The notes below the pieces were generated by a model, which worked only from the letters and a program-made list of their open reading frames with translations, searched no databases and was not told the DNA's origin. 64,000 nt of DNA, taken from contig JAHLLQ010000005.1 of assembly GCA_020444065.1 (NCBI GenBank), forward strand, positions 248,001-312,000, given 5' to 3'. How positions within the stretch are numbered: the first letter of the stretch is position 1; each line of letters starts with the position of its first letter. The DNA is from a bacterium. Its GTDB lineage: Bacteria > Sumerlaeota > Sumerlaeia > SLMS01 > JAHLLQ01. A program made the translations under genes and the position numbers. Positions 32,701-41,676 of this stretch are shown here, one piece after another.

Positions 32701-33072
32701 TCGAGCGGTACTGGTCGAGTTCGTTTGCAGCTCTATGATTGGGATGGCGACGGCGCGCTCGATCTTCTTCTCGGGGCATGTCCTGAAACGTCCATTCCAA
32801 GCCCTGAGAGCGGATTGCCTCGTCATTCCGACTACAATCACGCGGCAATTCTTCTGATGAGAAATGTCGCCAGCAATGAAGCGCCGGCATTTGCCGATCC
32901 ATTGATTCTCGCCGATGAAAACGGGCCGATCGATCTGGGGGACGAGACCTGCTCTCCCGTCGCGGTGCCTGGCGCATCTGGGACGCAACTGCTGTTTGCA
33001 AACAGCCTCGGCGAAGTTCAGCGCGTAGCCGACGATAACCTCCTGAAACTGTCCGGATTCATTACATACTAA
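29782..33072 (+). CDS. Secreted FG-GAP/VCBS protein with inserted jellyroll and LamG-like domains (family member 3)
   Basis: 1096 residues. The first ~106 residues (signal peptide KITMIAGVLAIAASAIA; LYPYAQHNSSGAPEYG) and residues from about 550 (ELNAGDLVTMPDDRLIAASF) match the other propellers. Between them lies a ~445-residue insertion. Its first part (FARIAIAAGHVKTMEPDN, VGIDGIEILEA, EDTGQDGLPGEVALTFEPV) resembles the module of the protein at 23076. Its second part is a LamG/concanavalin-like jellyroll (SACTWSAWINVDSYETG, EWVHVAVTIDGSSAPRLFVN, SIRDFRMYDRDMSEAEL), often a carbohydrate-binding fold. FG-GAP loops DINGDTIPDLIAG, DWDGDGRNDLLLS and DWDGDGALDLLLG follow, with SLQGPAQGRLGYTAP. Confidence 0.83.
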   Translation: MTTIRLHSKRKITMIAGVLAIAASAIAQGDSSITQTVPGALESIELSQGPLVPGERNESQVLGVADIKGNGPYDLFLAYDELYPYAQHNSSGAPEYGPAIKLHPPMLNGAIDEENLLLAAPLAEADAYFARIAIAAGHVKTMEPDNYITFEVEFNDGSSVVLGSFRGDAELATGCLALDTNGDGVGDELPLDVAFRSYTFPIPEGEWPVTLRILVDVDGGEEVGIDGIEILEACGSEVISIARSGFENDDSELTFTTNLSAGSVSSNTVDFRGALLAGDGFNDFVAVAPAYVDTLFSQANLDLGFNSWEGDGFLMVEDTGQDGLPGEVALTFEPVAEPPSLQTVSGTRIEYAPSLLGTSHVASGGGLVLDPADGVQGLNVIPAAAMSMSACTWSAWINVDSYETGAFTTTHPHTILSGYSSGSLAAVFRLFEGKVQAGWYDGERYLLSTIEQPIATGEWVHVAVTIDGSSAPRLFVNGLEQPATISSGDPTAPIPALDDLRIGYHSDTGSLRILDGSIRDFRMYDRDMSEAELTAMAAAGANTYNIIPAEELNAGDLVTMPDDRLIAASFAGNSLVLMQYDREGSQFQEIARQAIPGVGTLHSLAASVDGSDGIALHMSTRGPADYLSYGHPLYSEDFMPYDGAGIWLGGKPYDLFYQAGVTFFGDSTIFSDVSETGQDVPQVPYGIAGLAPYADGLVAGSELGMLYSYTTDETGEITGRRYLWHEGQELLLHPYGDARPIAIANESQDGYDLLVQSPAGLHLYRPISLEDMIFQAIQPIQAEAVSLYFGRDAVITSGDINGDTIPDLIAGNASGELLWAQGITSTEYSAPTPLSIDGEAYNYDAGYRGSLQGPAQGRLGYTAPTVFDWDGDGRNDLLLSNISGDYFLVRHRDTDSAEFDAPVPIYLDGLELRTTWRNQPAIAALGTEAKPALVTFDADDKLHLYWHYDAQNVMDGGLLLAEGGEAIDANELDSSGTGRVRLQLYDWDGDGALDLLLGACPETSIPSPESGLPRHSDYNHAAILLMRNVASNEAPAFADPLILADENGPIDLGDETCSPVAVPGASGTQLLFANSLGEVQRVADDNLLKLSGFITY

Positions 33073-33090
33073 GGGAGTCAGGGAATTCAT

Positions 33091-34713
33091 ATGAACTGCA
33101 CGTCATTCAAGACATTTGCGACGATAGGAGTTGCGGCCGCTGCCATGGTTGCACCGGCAGCCGCTCAGACGATCCGCGAGCCGCAACCTTTCCGTGTGTA
33201 TCAACGCAGTAGCGAAGACACAGCTCGCATTCCTTTCAGGATCGAGTCGGTACCTGCGACGATCAAGAAGATCGAGGTGTCGCTCGTGGACTCGGAAGGG
33301 AAGTCATTCTTTGCGCGCCACCTGGCGAATCCCTCCGGAGATGTCTCCGGTGCGATCGACGAAGTGCCTGTGGGCGGGCCGTATCGGTTTGCCGTAGAGT
33401 ATTCAACCGCGGATGGGTTGCTTCTGACGCAGACTTCGACAGATCTCCTCGTTGGCGATCTGTGGATTCTCGCCGGTCAGTCGAACATGGAAGGCACGGC
33501 GCACCTGCAGGACCTGGAGCCGCCATCTGACATGGTCCACGTTTTCCGGCTTTATGATGAATGGACAATCGCCAAGGATCCGCTCTCTGATCCTAACCTC
33601 GCAGTCGATCCCGTTCATTGGCGGAGCACAATTTCTCAGATCCCCGATTCAGAGAACCTGGATTTTATCGCAAGATCGAATGGGTTCAGCAGCACCGATC
33701 TTGTGGTGCGCAAGCGCCCGGTCGCGGAACCTGTTCGCAAGGCGCTTTCGAATGCCGGCGTCGAGTGGCATGACTTCCTGGAAGCCATGCGTCCCGATAA
33801 AGGTGCGGCGCTGGAATCGGAATTCCGGCGGAATAGAGGTGCGGGCCTCGGCGTCGCATTCGGAAAGCACCTGCAGGAAGAAACCGGTGTCCCGATCGGG
33901 CTCATCATGAACGCGAACGGTGGCACGAATATGTCGCAATGGGACCCGAACCTGGCCAGCTACGGCGGCGAATCGCTCTATGGGTCTCTTCTTCGTCGCG
34001 TCGATCTGCTCGGCGGCGAGGTGACTGGAATCGTCTGGTACCAGGGCGAATCCGACGCCGAATCGCAGGAGCAGATCGACAACTACAGCGAGCGTACGAC
34101 GAACTTCGTTCAGCAGCTTCGTCGCGATTTCAACGCCCGTGATCTCCCGTTTGTTCTCGTGCAATTGGGCCGAGTTTACGACAAGCGCCGGAACTCCTCG
34201 TATTGGATGAGCATTCAGACGCAGCAACTGGAACTCGAGCAATCGCTTGGCAATGCGTGGCTGGCTGCAGCGACCGGCGAGAGCATGAGCGACCACATTC
34301 ACCTCGACGGCAAGGGCCAGCGCGAACTTGGGCGCAAGCTCGCCGATATTGTGCTTGGCGGTGTCTACGGATACGATATCGAGCGCGGCCCTCGTTTGAA
34401 GTCTGCGGTTCGGACAGATGCAAAGACGATTCGCCTCGAATTCGACTCCGTGAACGGATCGCTTGTTTCCACTGCTCCTTTCCCCGGCTTTGTTGTGCGG
34501 GATTCGCATCGAAGCTACCAGACGATTGAAGATATCTCCATCGATCCGAACGATGGAAACGCCGTGATTCTCACCATGCTGTATCCCATCGGAGACGGCG
34601 CCACGGTGACATTCGGGGAAGGAATTAACCCCGTTATCGGACTGGCAGATGAACTCGATCTGACCGTCCCCGTGTTTGGACCTATCACTATCGAAACGGA
34701 GCAGACTCGCTAA
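33091..34713 (+). CDS. Secreted SASA-family esterase (sialate O-acetylesterase-like)
   Basis: 540 residues, 18 bases after the previous gene. A signal peptide (TFATIGVAAAAMVAPAAAQ) precedes a beta-sandwich domain. The SGNH-type hydrolase core has LWILAGQSNMEG (nucleophile Ser near residue 131), the oxyanion region NANGGTNMSQWD, GIVWYQGESDAES and the His/Asp pair in SDHIHLDGKG near residue 400. Members of this family remove acetyl groups from sialic acids or from acetylated plant and algal glycans. In this setting it would prepare a decorated glycan outside the cell. The last ~100 residues form a C-terminal beta domain. TAATG couples it to the next gene. Confidence 0.87.
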   Translation: MNCTSFKTFATIGVAAAAMVAPAAAQTIREPQPFRVYQRSSEDTARIPFRIESVPATIKKIEVSLVDSEGKSFFARHLANPSGDVSGAIDEVPVGGPYRFAVEYSTADGLLLTQTSTDLLVGDLWILAGQSNMEGTAHLQDLEPPSDMVHVFRLYDEWTIAKDPLSDPNLAVDPVHWRSTISQIPDSENLDFIARSNGFSSTDLVVRKRPVAEPVRKALSNAGVEWHDFLEAMRPDKGAALESEFRRNRGAGLGVAFGKHLQEETGVPIGLIMNANGGTNMSQWDPNLASYGGESLYGSLLRRVDLLGGEVTGIVWYQGESDAESQEQIDNYSERTTNFVQQLRRDFNARDLPFVLVQLGRVYDKRRNSSYWMSIQTQQLELEQSLGNAWLAAATGESMSDHIHLDGKGQRELGRKLADIVLGGVYGYDIERGPRLKSAVRTDAKTIRLEFDSVNGSLVSTAPFPGFVVRDSHRSYQTIEDISIDPNDGNAVILTMLYPIGDGATVTFGEGINPVIGLADELDLTVPVFGPITIETEQTR

Positions 34714-37520
34714 TGAAGTTACTCAAGCGAACACTGACCCTGGCAGCCATGACGGCGCTGCCGTTATGTGTCTCGGCGGAACTCCTCGTGTCGGAGTCTT
34801 TCGATTACCCGGCTGGCACCATTACGCAGACTCCGAATTGGGCGACATTCGGCACACCCGGTTCCAAGACGGTCATGATCGAGGATAGTTCCCTCGAGTA
34901 CAAGGGTCTGCCGAAGTCAACCGGCGGCCGCGCCATCGTTGATGACGAGGGTGACGAACGCGTCTCCATGGCGATCATCCCGGGAGTCACGAGTGGCACG
35001 GTGTATTACTCGCTGCTTGTGAACCTGACCAAGATTCCAACCGAGAAGACCTATGCAATGCACCTGAATGGGAGTCGCTATTCAGGGCGCATCCTGTTTC
35101 TGGATGCCGGGGATGGGAAGTACAAGATCGGCATTTCCAACACAACGGCCGGACAGTACGCCGACCGCACATTCTCACCTGGCGAGACAGTGCTGGTTGT
35201 TGTTCGCTATCGGTTCGATGCGACACCGACCCAGGATGAAGTCGCTTTGTTCCTCGACCCCGATCCTTCCGCCGATGAACCGGCACAACCAGACGTTGTT
35301 CGGCTGGATCGCTCCGAATCGCTCATTGACGAGTTCGTCTTCCGCCAGTGGGACGGCGTCGGCTCCTACGAGGCCGATGATTTGCGCATCGGGACAACGT
35401 GGGATGCGGCGATGGGGCACGAGGAAGTCTCGCAACGCGTTCTCGAAGCTCGGGCCGCGATGATGAAGTGGGCGCAGCCCCGGGAAGCCAATCGCCTGAA
35501 GTACGAAAACCCCGGCCTCGTCGATCAACTTGGCGTTGGCCTGTGGGGGCTTCCCCTGCCGATGGATTGGGACAATGACGGCGACTATGATATGATCATG
35601 TCGTCCCGCGCCGCACCGTACAGCGGCACGTTCCTCTTCGAGAACTACGGCACAGACGTTTTTGGCCCTCCTGTTGAACTGGGGCCCGCAAAGAAGGACT
35701 TGACGATTACGCATACTTCGGAAGGCCCCATTATTGTAACCCCCGGCGTCATGTATCGCGACTTCTCGAATGGACTCTTCGGAAAGCCTGAGTCGATTCC
35801 CTTCAAGCAGGATTTCTATGCGGGACGTGTAAACCAGTGGGAGTTCGCCGATTGGGAAGGCGACGGCGACCTCGACTTGATGATCGGTATCAGTGACTGG
35901 CGCGATTACGGCTGGGACGATGCCTTCAACGAGAAGGGCGAATGGATAGCCGGGCCGCTCCACGGACACGTCTACATCTCGATCAACGAAGGTAGCGATG
36001 AACATCCATCCTACGTGGAACCCTTCGAAGTTCAGGCCGGCGATTCCCTGCTGGATACGTATGGTGCGCCTTCGCCGAACTACGCCGATTGGGATGGCGA
36101 CGGCGACATGGACCTTCTCTGCGGAGAATTCCTCGATCGGATCACTTTCTTCGAGAACGTTGGTACGCGCGAAGCACCGAAGTTTGCCGAAGGTCGCTTC
36201 CTGGAAGCCGATGGCAAGACGATCCACATGGACCTGGAGATGCTGCAGGTCGACGTCCTCGACTGGGACAAGGATGGTGATCCGGATATCATCGTTGGCG
36301 AGGAAGACGGCCGCGTCTCGCTGATTGAGAATGCAGGAAAGGGCCGCGCAAAAGCGCCGGTTTACTTCAAGCAGCGCGCCTACGAGATCAAGTTCGGTGC
36401 TCTCGATACGCCCTGGCCCGTCGATTGGGACGGCGATGGGGACGATGACATCATTCTCGGCAATACGGCTGGTTTCATTGCTTTGCTGGAGAATCTCGAT
36501 GGTGGAAGCCCGCCGCAGTTCAGCACTCCGCAATTCCTGGAAGCAGACGGTGAAGTGATTCGCATCATGGCGGGAGAGAATCTCTCCATCCAGGGACCGG
36601 CCGAGGCCAAATGGGGTTACACGGCCGTGACCGTAGCCGACTGGAACAGCGACGGACTTCCGGACATCGTTACGAATTCGATCATCGGCAAGATCGTGTG
36701 GTACAAGAACGTTGGCACGCGGACAGAACCGAAACTCACTGGACCGCTGAGCATCGAGCTCGATGTCGACGGCGAGACACCCTATCCCGCATGGAACTGG
36801 TGGAAGCCGGAAGGCAAGGAACTCGTCACGCAATGGCGCACGACGCCGATGACGATCGATATGAACGAAGACGGAAAGATGGATCTCGTTCTGCTTGATA
36901 CCGAAGGCTTTCTGGCATTCTACGAACGCACTGGAGATCCCACGAAGACCAGCGTCGTCTCGGCACCGCAGCGCATCTTCCGTATGGCTTCGGCCGATTC
37001 GACGTTCAACAACAATGGCGAAGTCGAGTCTTACGACTTCAACGAAGACGGCGTGAACGACCTCTTGCAGCGCTCCCTCGATGGTGGAGTCGTCTATGTA
37101 TCCCGTACCCCGATTGATCGCAAGACGGTCACCGTGACCGAACAGGGGATGGTGGAGAAGGGAACTGAACTTCTCACGCCAACCATGAAGGAGCAAACTC
37201 TGCTCCGCATGAACATGGGATGGGCCGGCCGAGCCGGACGCCGCAAGTACGTGATGGCTGACTGGGACGCAGACGGCGACCTGGACCTACTCGTGAATTC
37301 ACGCGGAATCAACTTCCTCGAGAATGTTGGCAAGAAAGGCGAGTTCGTCTTCAAGGATCACGGCCGTATCACGCCGCATCGTCTGGCGGGCCATACAACC
37401 TATCCCACGGTCGTCGATTGGAACCGCGACGGTGTGCTCGATCTGCTGATCGGCGCGGAAGACGGATGCCTTTATTACTACCAGAGGGATAAGTCCTCGG
37501 AACTTCTCCAAGAATACTAA
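34713..37520 (+). CDS. Secreted FG-GAP/VCBS protein with ten loop repeats (family member 4)
   Basis: 935 residues. A signal peptide (RTLTLAAMTALPLCVSA) is followed by a jellyroll-like N-terminal domain (LLVSESFDYPAGTI to about residue 235; FVFRQWDGVGSYEADDLRI is typical of secreted LamG-like units). Then at least ten calcium-loop motifs are seen, such as DWDNDGDYDM, DWEGDGDLDL, DWDGDGDMDL, DWDKDGDPDI, DWDGDGDDDI, DFNEDGVNDL and DWNRDGVLDL. The family signature appears as SIQGPAEAKWGYTAVTVADW. This is the most repeat-rich member and probably makes a full propeller plus extra blades. Its start overlaps the esterase stop by one base. Role unknown, presumed extracellular. Confidence 0.83.
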   Translation: MKLLKRTLTLAAMTALPLCVSAELLVSESFDYPAGTITQTPNWATFGTPGSKTVMIEDSSLEYKGLPKSTGGRAIVDDEGDERVSMAIIPGVTSGTVYYSLLVNLTKIPTEKTYAMHLNGSRYSGRILFLDAGDGKYKIGISNTTAGQYADRTFSPGETVLVVVRYRFDATPTQDEVALFLDPDPSADEPAQPDVVRLDRSESLIDEFVFRQWDGVGSYEADDLRIGTTWDAAMGHEEVSQRVLEARAAMMKWAQPREANRLKYENPGLVDQLGVGLWGLPLPMDWDNDGDYDMIMSSRAAPYSGTFLFENYGTDVFGPPVELGPAKKDLTITHTSEGPIIVTPGVMYRDFSNGLFGKPESIPFKQDFYAGRVNQWEFADWEGDGDLDLMIGISDWRDYGWDDAFNEKGEWIAGPLHGHVYISINEGSDEHPSYVEPFEVQAGDSLLDTYGAPSPNYADWDGDGDMDLLCGEFLDRITFFENVGTREAPKFAEGRFLEADGKTIHMDLEMLQVDVLDWDKDGDPDIIVGEEDGRVSLIENAGKGRAKAPVYFKQRAYEIKFGALDTPWPVDWDGDGDDDIILGNTAGFIALLENLDGGSPPQFSTPQFLEADGEVIRIMAGENLSIQGPAEAKWGYTAVTVADWNSDGLPDIVTNSIIGKIVWYKNVGTRTEPKLTGPLSIELDVDGETPYPAWNWWKPEGKELVTQWRTTPMTIDMNEDGKMDLVLLDTEGFLAFYERTGDPTKTSVVSAPQRIFRMASADSTFNNNGEVESYDFNEDGVNDLLQRSLDGGVVYVSRTPIDRKTVTVTEQGMVEKGTELLTPTMKEQTLLRMNMGWAGRAGRRKYVMADWDADGDLDLLVNSRGINFLENVGKKGEFVFKDHGRITPHRLAGHTTYPTVVDWNRDGVLDLLIGAEDGCLYYYQRDKSSELLQEY

Positions 37521-37562
37521 TCCACAATCAATGAAGAGATCGCACCTACGAAAGGATAGATC

Positions 37563-38144
37563 ATGAAATCGCAAAGAGGCTTCACACTCATTGAACTGCT
37601 GATCGTCGTCGCAATCATTGCGATCCTCGCAGCTATTGCCGTGCCGAACTTCCTCGAGGCGCAAACGCGTTCGAAAGTCTCGCGCGTCAAGGCCGACATG
37701 CGGACCGTTGCGACGGCCATGGAATCCTATCGCGTGGATTTCAATAAGTACCCACCAGTCTACATTAGGTTCGGTTCCACCGAGATCAAGATCACGCCGG
37801 TCGTGCAGCGGTATGTGCGCTTAACGACGCCAATCGCCTACATCACGACAGTTCCGCTCGACCCGTTCTTCGGTGGCCGTGAATCCGATCTGCCTGTTTG
37901 GGGCCTGCCGGTGTTTGACTACTGGAGCTACGACGAACCGTATCTCTGGGGGCCGCGCCGCGGGACGTCCTGGTGGGTTTCGTCCTACGGACCGGACAAG
38001 GAGAAGAACGGCAACTCCGCGACGGCTCCCGACGGTAGCTCGTTCTCCTGGAGCACCCCGTACGATCCCACAAACGGCAGCATCAGTGCCGGTGAAATCA
38101 CTCGGTTGTCCGATGGCTTCCAGACCGAAGACTACGCACCCTGA
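37563..38144 (+). CDS. Type II secretion/type IV pilin-like prepilin (pseudopilin), second copy
   Basis: 193 residues from ATG 37563 (GAAAGG upstream). A short leader MKSQRG is followed by FTLIELLIVVAIIAILAAIA and then FLEAQTRSKVSRVKADMRT, giving the same cleavage site and Glu5 as the copy at 22385. The C-terminal domain differs in the middle but shares TTPIAYITTVPLDPF and YDPTNGSISAGEITR. Two such proteins bracket the secreted genes, and this one stands directly before fucI. It may form a local pseudopilus fibre or be a surface-anchored unit; no gspD/E/F-like assembly genes are nearby. Confidence 0.87.
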   Translation: MKSQRGFTLIELLIVVAIIAILAAIAVPNFLEAQTRSKVSRVKADMRTVATAMESYRVDFNKYPPVYIRFGSTEIKITPVVQRYVRLTTPIAYITTVPLDPFFGGRESDLPVWGLPVFDYWSYDEPYLWGPRRGTSWWVSSYGPDKEKNGNSATAPDGSSFSWSTPYDPTNGSISAGEITRLSDGFQTEDYAP

Positions 38145-38169
38145 CAATCTCTAATACGGAGTTGATCAA

Positions 38170-39963
38170 ATGGCTGGTTTTGAGAACAGATACCCGGGCG
38201 ATTTGCCCAAGGTCGGCATTCGGCCGATCATCGATGGCCGGCGCAATGGCATCCGTGAATCTCTTGAAGAGCCCACGCTTGCCATGGCGCGAGCGGCTGC
38301 TGAATTGATTGAGAACAACCTGCGCCATCCGAGTGGGCAGAAGGTGGAATGCGTCGTTCCTGAATTCTGCATCGGTGGAGCGACGGAGGCCGGACGCGTC
38401 GATGCACTTCTCGCAAAGGAAGGCGCGACGGTTTCGCTGAGCGTCACTCCTTGCTGGTGCTATGGTTCGGAAACCATGGACATGGATCCCCTGCGTCCAA
38501 AGGCAATTTGGGGATTCAATGGCACCGAGCGCCCGGGCGCCGTCTACCTCGCGGCAACGCTCTCTGCGCATACGCAGAAGGGACTTCCATGCTTCGGCAT
38601 CTATGGCCAGGATGTGTTGGAGTCCGGCGACCTGACGATCCCGGAGGATGTGAAGGAGAAGATCCTGCGCTTTGTGAAGGGTGGATTGGCTGTCGCGACG
38701 ATGCGTGGCAAGTCCTACCTCGCGATGGGCGGTGTCTCGATGGGAATCGCCGGGTCGATCGTCGATTGTCCGCTGATCGAGGAATATCTCGGCATGCGTG
38801 TCGTGCAGATCGACATGACCGAATTCGTCCGGCGCATGAATCTCGGAATCTACGATCGTGACGAGTTCCGCAAGGCCCTCGCATGGGTGAAGGAAAACTG
38901 CCAGGAGGGCGAAGATCGCAATCCACCCGACAAGCAGCACACTCGCGAACAGAAAGATCAGGATTGGGAGATGTCCCTGAAGATGGCGCTGATTGCTCGC
39001 GATCTGATGGTCGGCAATCCTGCTTTGCGCGATATCGGTTTCGGCGAAGAAGCTGAAGGGCACAATGCCATTTGTGGCGGATTCCAGGGCCAGCGTCAGT
39101 GGACCGATTACTATCCTAACGGCGATTTCCTCGAGGCGATTCTCAACTCCTCGTTTGATTGGAATGGCATCCGCCAGCCCTACATCGTCGCCACAGAGAA
39201 TGACTCGCTCAATGGCCTGACGATGTTGCTTGGCAACATGCTGACGGGCACCGCGCAGATCTTCGCCGATGTTCGTACATACTGGAGCCCCGACGCCGTG
39301 AAACGCGTTACCGGGCACAGTGTGAGCGGCGACGCGGCAAACGGCTTCCTGCACTTGATCAACTCGGGACCGGCTGCTCTCGACGGCTGTGCCGAGATGA
39401 ACGATGTAGACGGAAAGCCGACCATGAAGCCATTCTGGGAGATGACGAATCCCGACGTGAAGGCTTGCCTGAAGGCGACCACTTGGCATCCTGGAACGCT
39501 GGAGTATTTCCGTGGCGGCGGCTGGTCGACAAAGTTCGTCACCCGCGCAGGAATGCCATGTACAATCTTCCGCCTTAACCTTGTAAAGGGGCTTGGCCCG
39601 GCACTGCAGATCGCCGAGGGCATCACCACCGGATTGCCGGAGGATGCTCACAAGAAGCTCGATCTGCGTACCGATCCCACATGGCCGACCACTTGGTTTG
39701 CCCCGCGCCTGACAGGCACATTCCCTTACGAGTCCGTCTATTCAGTGATGAATAACTGGGGCGCGAATCACTGCGTCTTGAGCCCCGGGCACATCGGCGA
39801 CGACCTCATCACGCTCGCTTCGATGCTTCGCATTCCGGTTTACATGCACAACGTCGAGGCGACTCGCGTTTTCCGCCCGAGTTCCTGGTCGAGCTTCGGG
39901 ACGACTGACCTCGAGGCCGGCGACTTCCGCGCCTGCCAGGCATACGGAGCGCTGTACAAATGA
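38170..39963 (+). CDS. fucI: L-fucose isomerase
   Basis: 597 residues, close to the E. coli enzyme in length and sequence. FucI converts L-fucose to L-fuculose (and D-arabinose to D-ribulose) in the cytoplasm using Mn2+. Diagnostic stretches are [68 protein letters not shown] and the metal ligands in [10 protein letters not shown], with the histidine in [11 protein letters not shown]. It begins 25 bases after the pseudopilin and overlaps the kinase by four bases (ATGA), so the two are translated together. Confidence 0.96.
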   Translation: MAGFENRYPGDLPKVGIRPIIDGRRNGIRESLEEPTLAMARAAAELIENNLRHPSGQKVECVVPEFCIGGATEAGRVDALLAKEGATVSLSVTPCWCYGSETMDMDPLRPKAIWGFNGTERPGAVYLAATLSAHTQKGLPCFGIYGQDVLESGDLTIPEDVKEKILRFVKGGLAVATMRGKSYLAMGGVSMGIAGSIVDCPLIEEYLGMRVVQIDMTEFVRRMNLGIYDRDEFRKALAWVKENCQEGEDRNPPDKQHTREQKDQDWEMSLKMALIARDLMVGNPALRDIGFGEEAEGHNAICGGFQGQRQWTDYYPNGDFLEAILNSSFDWNGIRQPYIVATENDSLNGLTMLLGNMLTGTAQIFADVRTYWSPDAVKRVTGHSVSGDAANGFLHLINSGPAALDGCAEMNDVDGKPTMKPFWEMTNPDVKACLKATTWHPGTLEYFRGGGWSTKFVTRAGMPCTIFRLNLVKGLGPALQIAEGITTGLPEDAHKKLDLRTDPTWPTTWFAPRLTGTFPYESVYSVMNNWGANHCVLSPGHIGDDLITLASMLRIPVYMHNVEATRVFRPSSWSSFGTTDLEAGDFRACQAYGALYK

Positions 39964-41621
39964 GCGGTGTTTTCATCGGCGTTGACGTTGGAACCGGAAG
40001 CGCACGCGCGGGCATCTTCGACCGCAACGGTCGGATGTTGGCTTCGGCGACGCAGGCCATTGCGATGAATCGTCCGCAGCCGGATTTCGTCGAGCAATCG
40101 TCCGACGATATCTGGAAGGCCGTCTGTCATTGTGTGAAGTCGGCCGTGGCCTCTGCATCGGTCAAGGGCTCGGATGTATGGGGAATCGGATTCGATGCAA
40201 CATGCTCGCTCGTTGTCGTGGATGCTGAAGGAGAGCCGGTCTCAGTTTCCCCCTCGGCCGAGGATCAATGGAACATCATCGTCTGGATGGACCATCGCGC
40301 CATCGAGCAGGCAGAGTTCATCAACTCCGGCGATCATGAAGTTCTTCGCTACGTCGGCGGAACGATTTCCCCTGAGATGCAGAGTCCGAAACTTCTCTGG
40401 CTGAAGCAGAACATGCCAAAGGCGTGGAATCGTGCCGCGCATTTCTTCGATCTGCCGGATTTCCTGGTCTGGCGTGCTACGGACGCGAATATCCGTTCGC
40501 TGTGCTCGACGGTCTGCAAATGGACCTATATGGGACACGAGAAACCCAACGGACGCTGGGACGCGAAATATTGGCGGGCCATCGGCCTGGGTGAATTGGC
40601 CGAGGAGAATTGGTCGCGCATCGGAACGGACATTCGCCCGATGGGATCGAGCGTTCGCAAAGGACTCTCTGCGAGGGCCGCGGCGGAACTTGGCTTGGAA
40701 GAAGGCACTTCCGTCGGCGTGTCGATTATCGACGCGCACGCAGGAGGCATCGGCATCATTGGTGCAGAACTCGACGATGGTCCGCTCTCACCGGCAAACG
40801 CCAGCACGCGATTGGCCCTGATCGGCGGCACGTCATCCTGCCACATGGCTGTCTCGGTCGATCCGACATTCATCGATGGCGTCTGGGGGCCGTACTACTC
40901 AGCGATGATCCCAGGCTATTGGTTGAATGAAGGCGGGCAAAGCGCCACCGGTGCGCTGATCGACCACGTGATCTTCTCGCATTCGGCATCGAATGAGTTG
41001 AAGGAACTGAGCGAGAAGACCGGACAAAGCGTGTACGAGTTGCTTAATGCGGAACTGGACCGACTTGCGGATGAAGCGAAGTGTCCCGTTTCGCTCCTGA
41101 CGCACGAGCTTCATGTGCTTCCGTACTTCCATGGGAATCGTTCGCCGCGCGCCGATCCAACGCTCAAGGGGATGGTTTGCGGGTTGCGACTTGGCGCCCC
41201 GATGTCGGACTTGGCGCTGCTTTACCTCGCTGCAATCCAAGCGGTTGCGTTCGGGACACGCCACATCATCGAGGCGATGAACGCGGATGGCTATCGGATC
41301 AAGACAATCTGTGCGTGTGGCGGCGGGACCAAGAATCCCGTCTACTTGCAGCAACACGCGGACATCACGGGTTGCCGCATCATCCTCAGCAAAGAGCCCG
41401 AGGCCGTTCTGCTTGGGTCGGCGATTCTCGGCGCTGTCGCCTCCGGAGAGTTCGGAACGATCGAACAGGCCATGGCGGAGATGTCCAAGCCCGGCCGCAT
41501 CATCGATCCTGCGAACTCCGACATCGAGGAGTTCCACAAGCGCAAGTATCAGATCTTCAAGCGCATGTACCATGACCAGATCACCTATCGTGAATTGATG
41601 GGCGATGCAGGAAAGGTCTGA
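39960..41621 (+). CDS. FGGY-family carbohydrate kinase (ribulokinase/fuculokinase-like)
   Basis: 553 residues. The N-terminal [20 protein letters not shown] is the phosphate-binding loop of the FGGY sugar kinases; [35 protein letters not shown] and [14 protein letters not shown] are typical of the D-ribulokinase-like subgroup, and [20 protein letters not shown] is the C-terminal ATP-site motif. Phosphorylation of the FucI product (L-fuculose, or D-ribulose from D-arabinose) is the likely role, inferred from the ATGA overlap with fucI. The specific substrate cannot be separated by sequence. A class II fuculose-phosphate aldolase, the next step, is not present in the window. Confidence 0.9.
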   Translation: MSGVFIGVDVGTGSARAGIFDRNGRMLASATQAIAMNRPQPDFVEQSSDDIWKAVCHCVKSAVASASVKGSDVWGIGFDATCSLVVVDAEGEPVSVSPSAEDQWNIIVWMDHRAIEQAEFINSGDHEVLRYVGGTISPEMQSPKLLWLKQNMPKAWNRAAHFFDLPDFLVWRATDANIRSLCSTVCKWTYMGHEKPNGRWDAKYWRAIGLGELAEENWSRIGTDIRPMGSSVRKGLSARAAAELGLEEGTSVGVSIIDAHAGGIGIIGAELDDGPLSPANASTRLALIGGTSSCHMAVSVDPTFIDGVWGPYYSAMIPGYWLNEGGQSATGALIDHVIFSHSASNELKELSEKTGQSVYELLNAELDRLADEAKCPVSLLTHELHVLPYFHGNRSPRADPTLKGMVCGLRLGAPMSDLALLYLAAIQAVAFGTRHIIEAMNADGYRIKTICACGGGTKNPVYLQQHADITGCRIILSKEPEAVLLGSAILGAVASGEFGTIEQAMAEMSKPGRIIDPANSDIEEFHKRKYQIFKRMYHDQITYRELMGDAGKV

Positions 41622-41676
41622 CGAGGGTAAGTCGCTCGTCGAGAACGAATCGACATTTTCAATTTGGGAGCCACGT

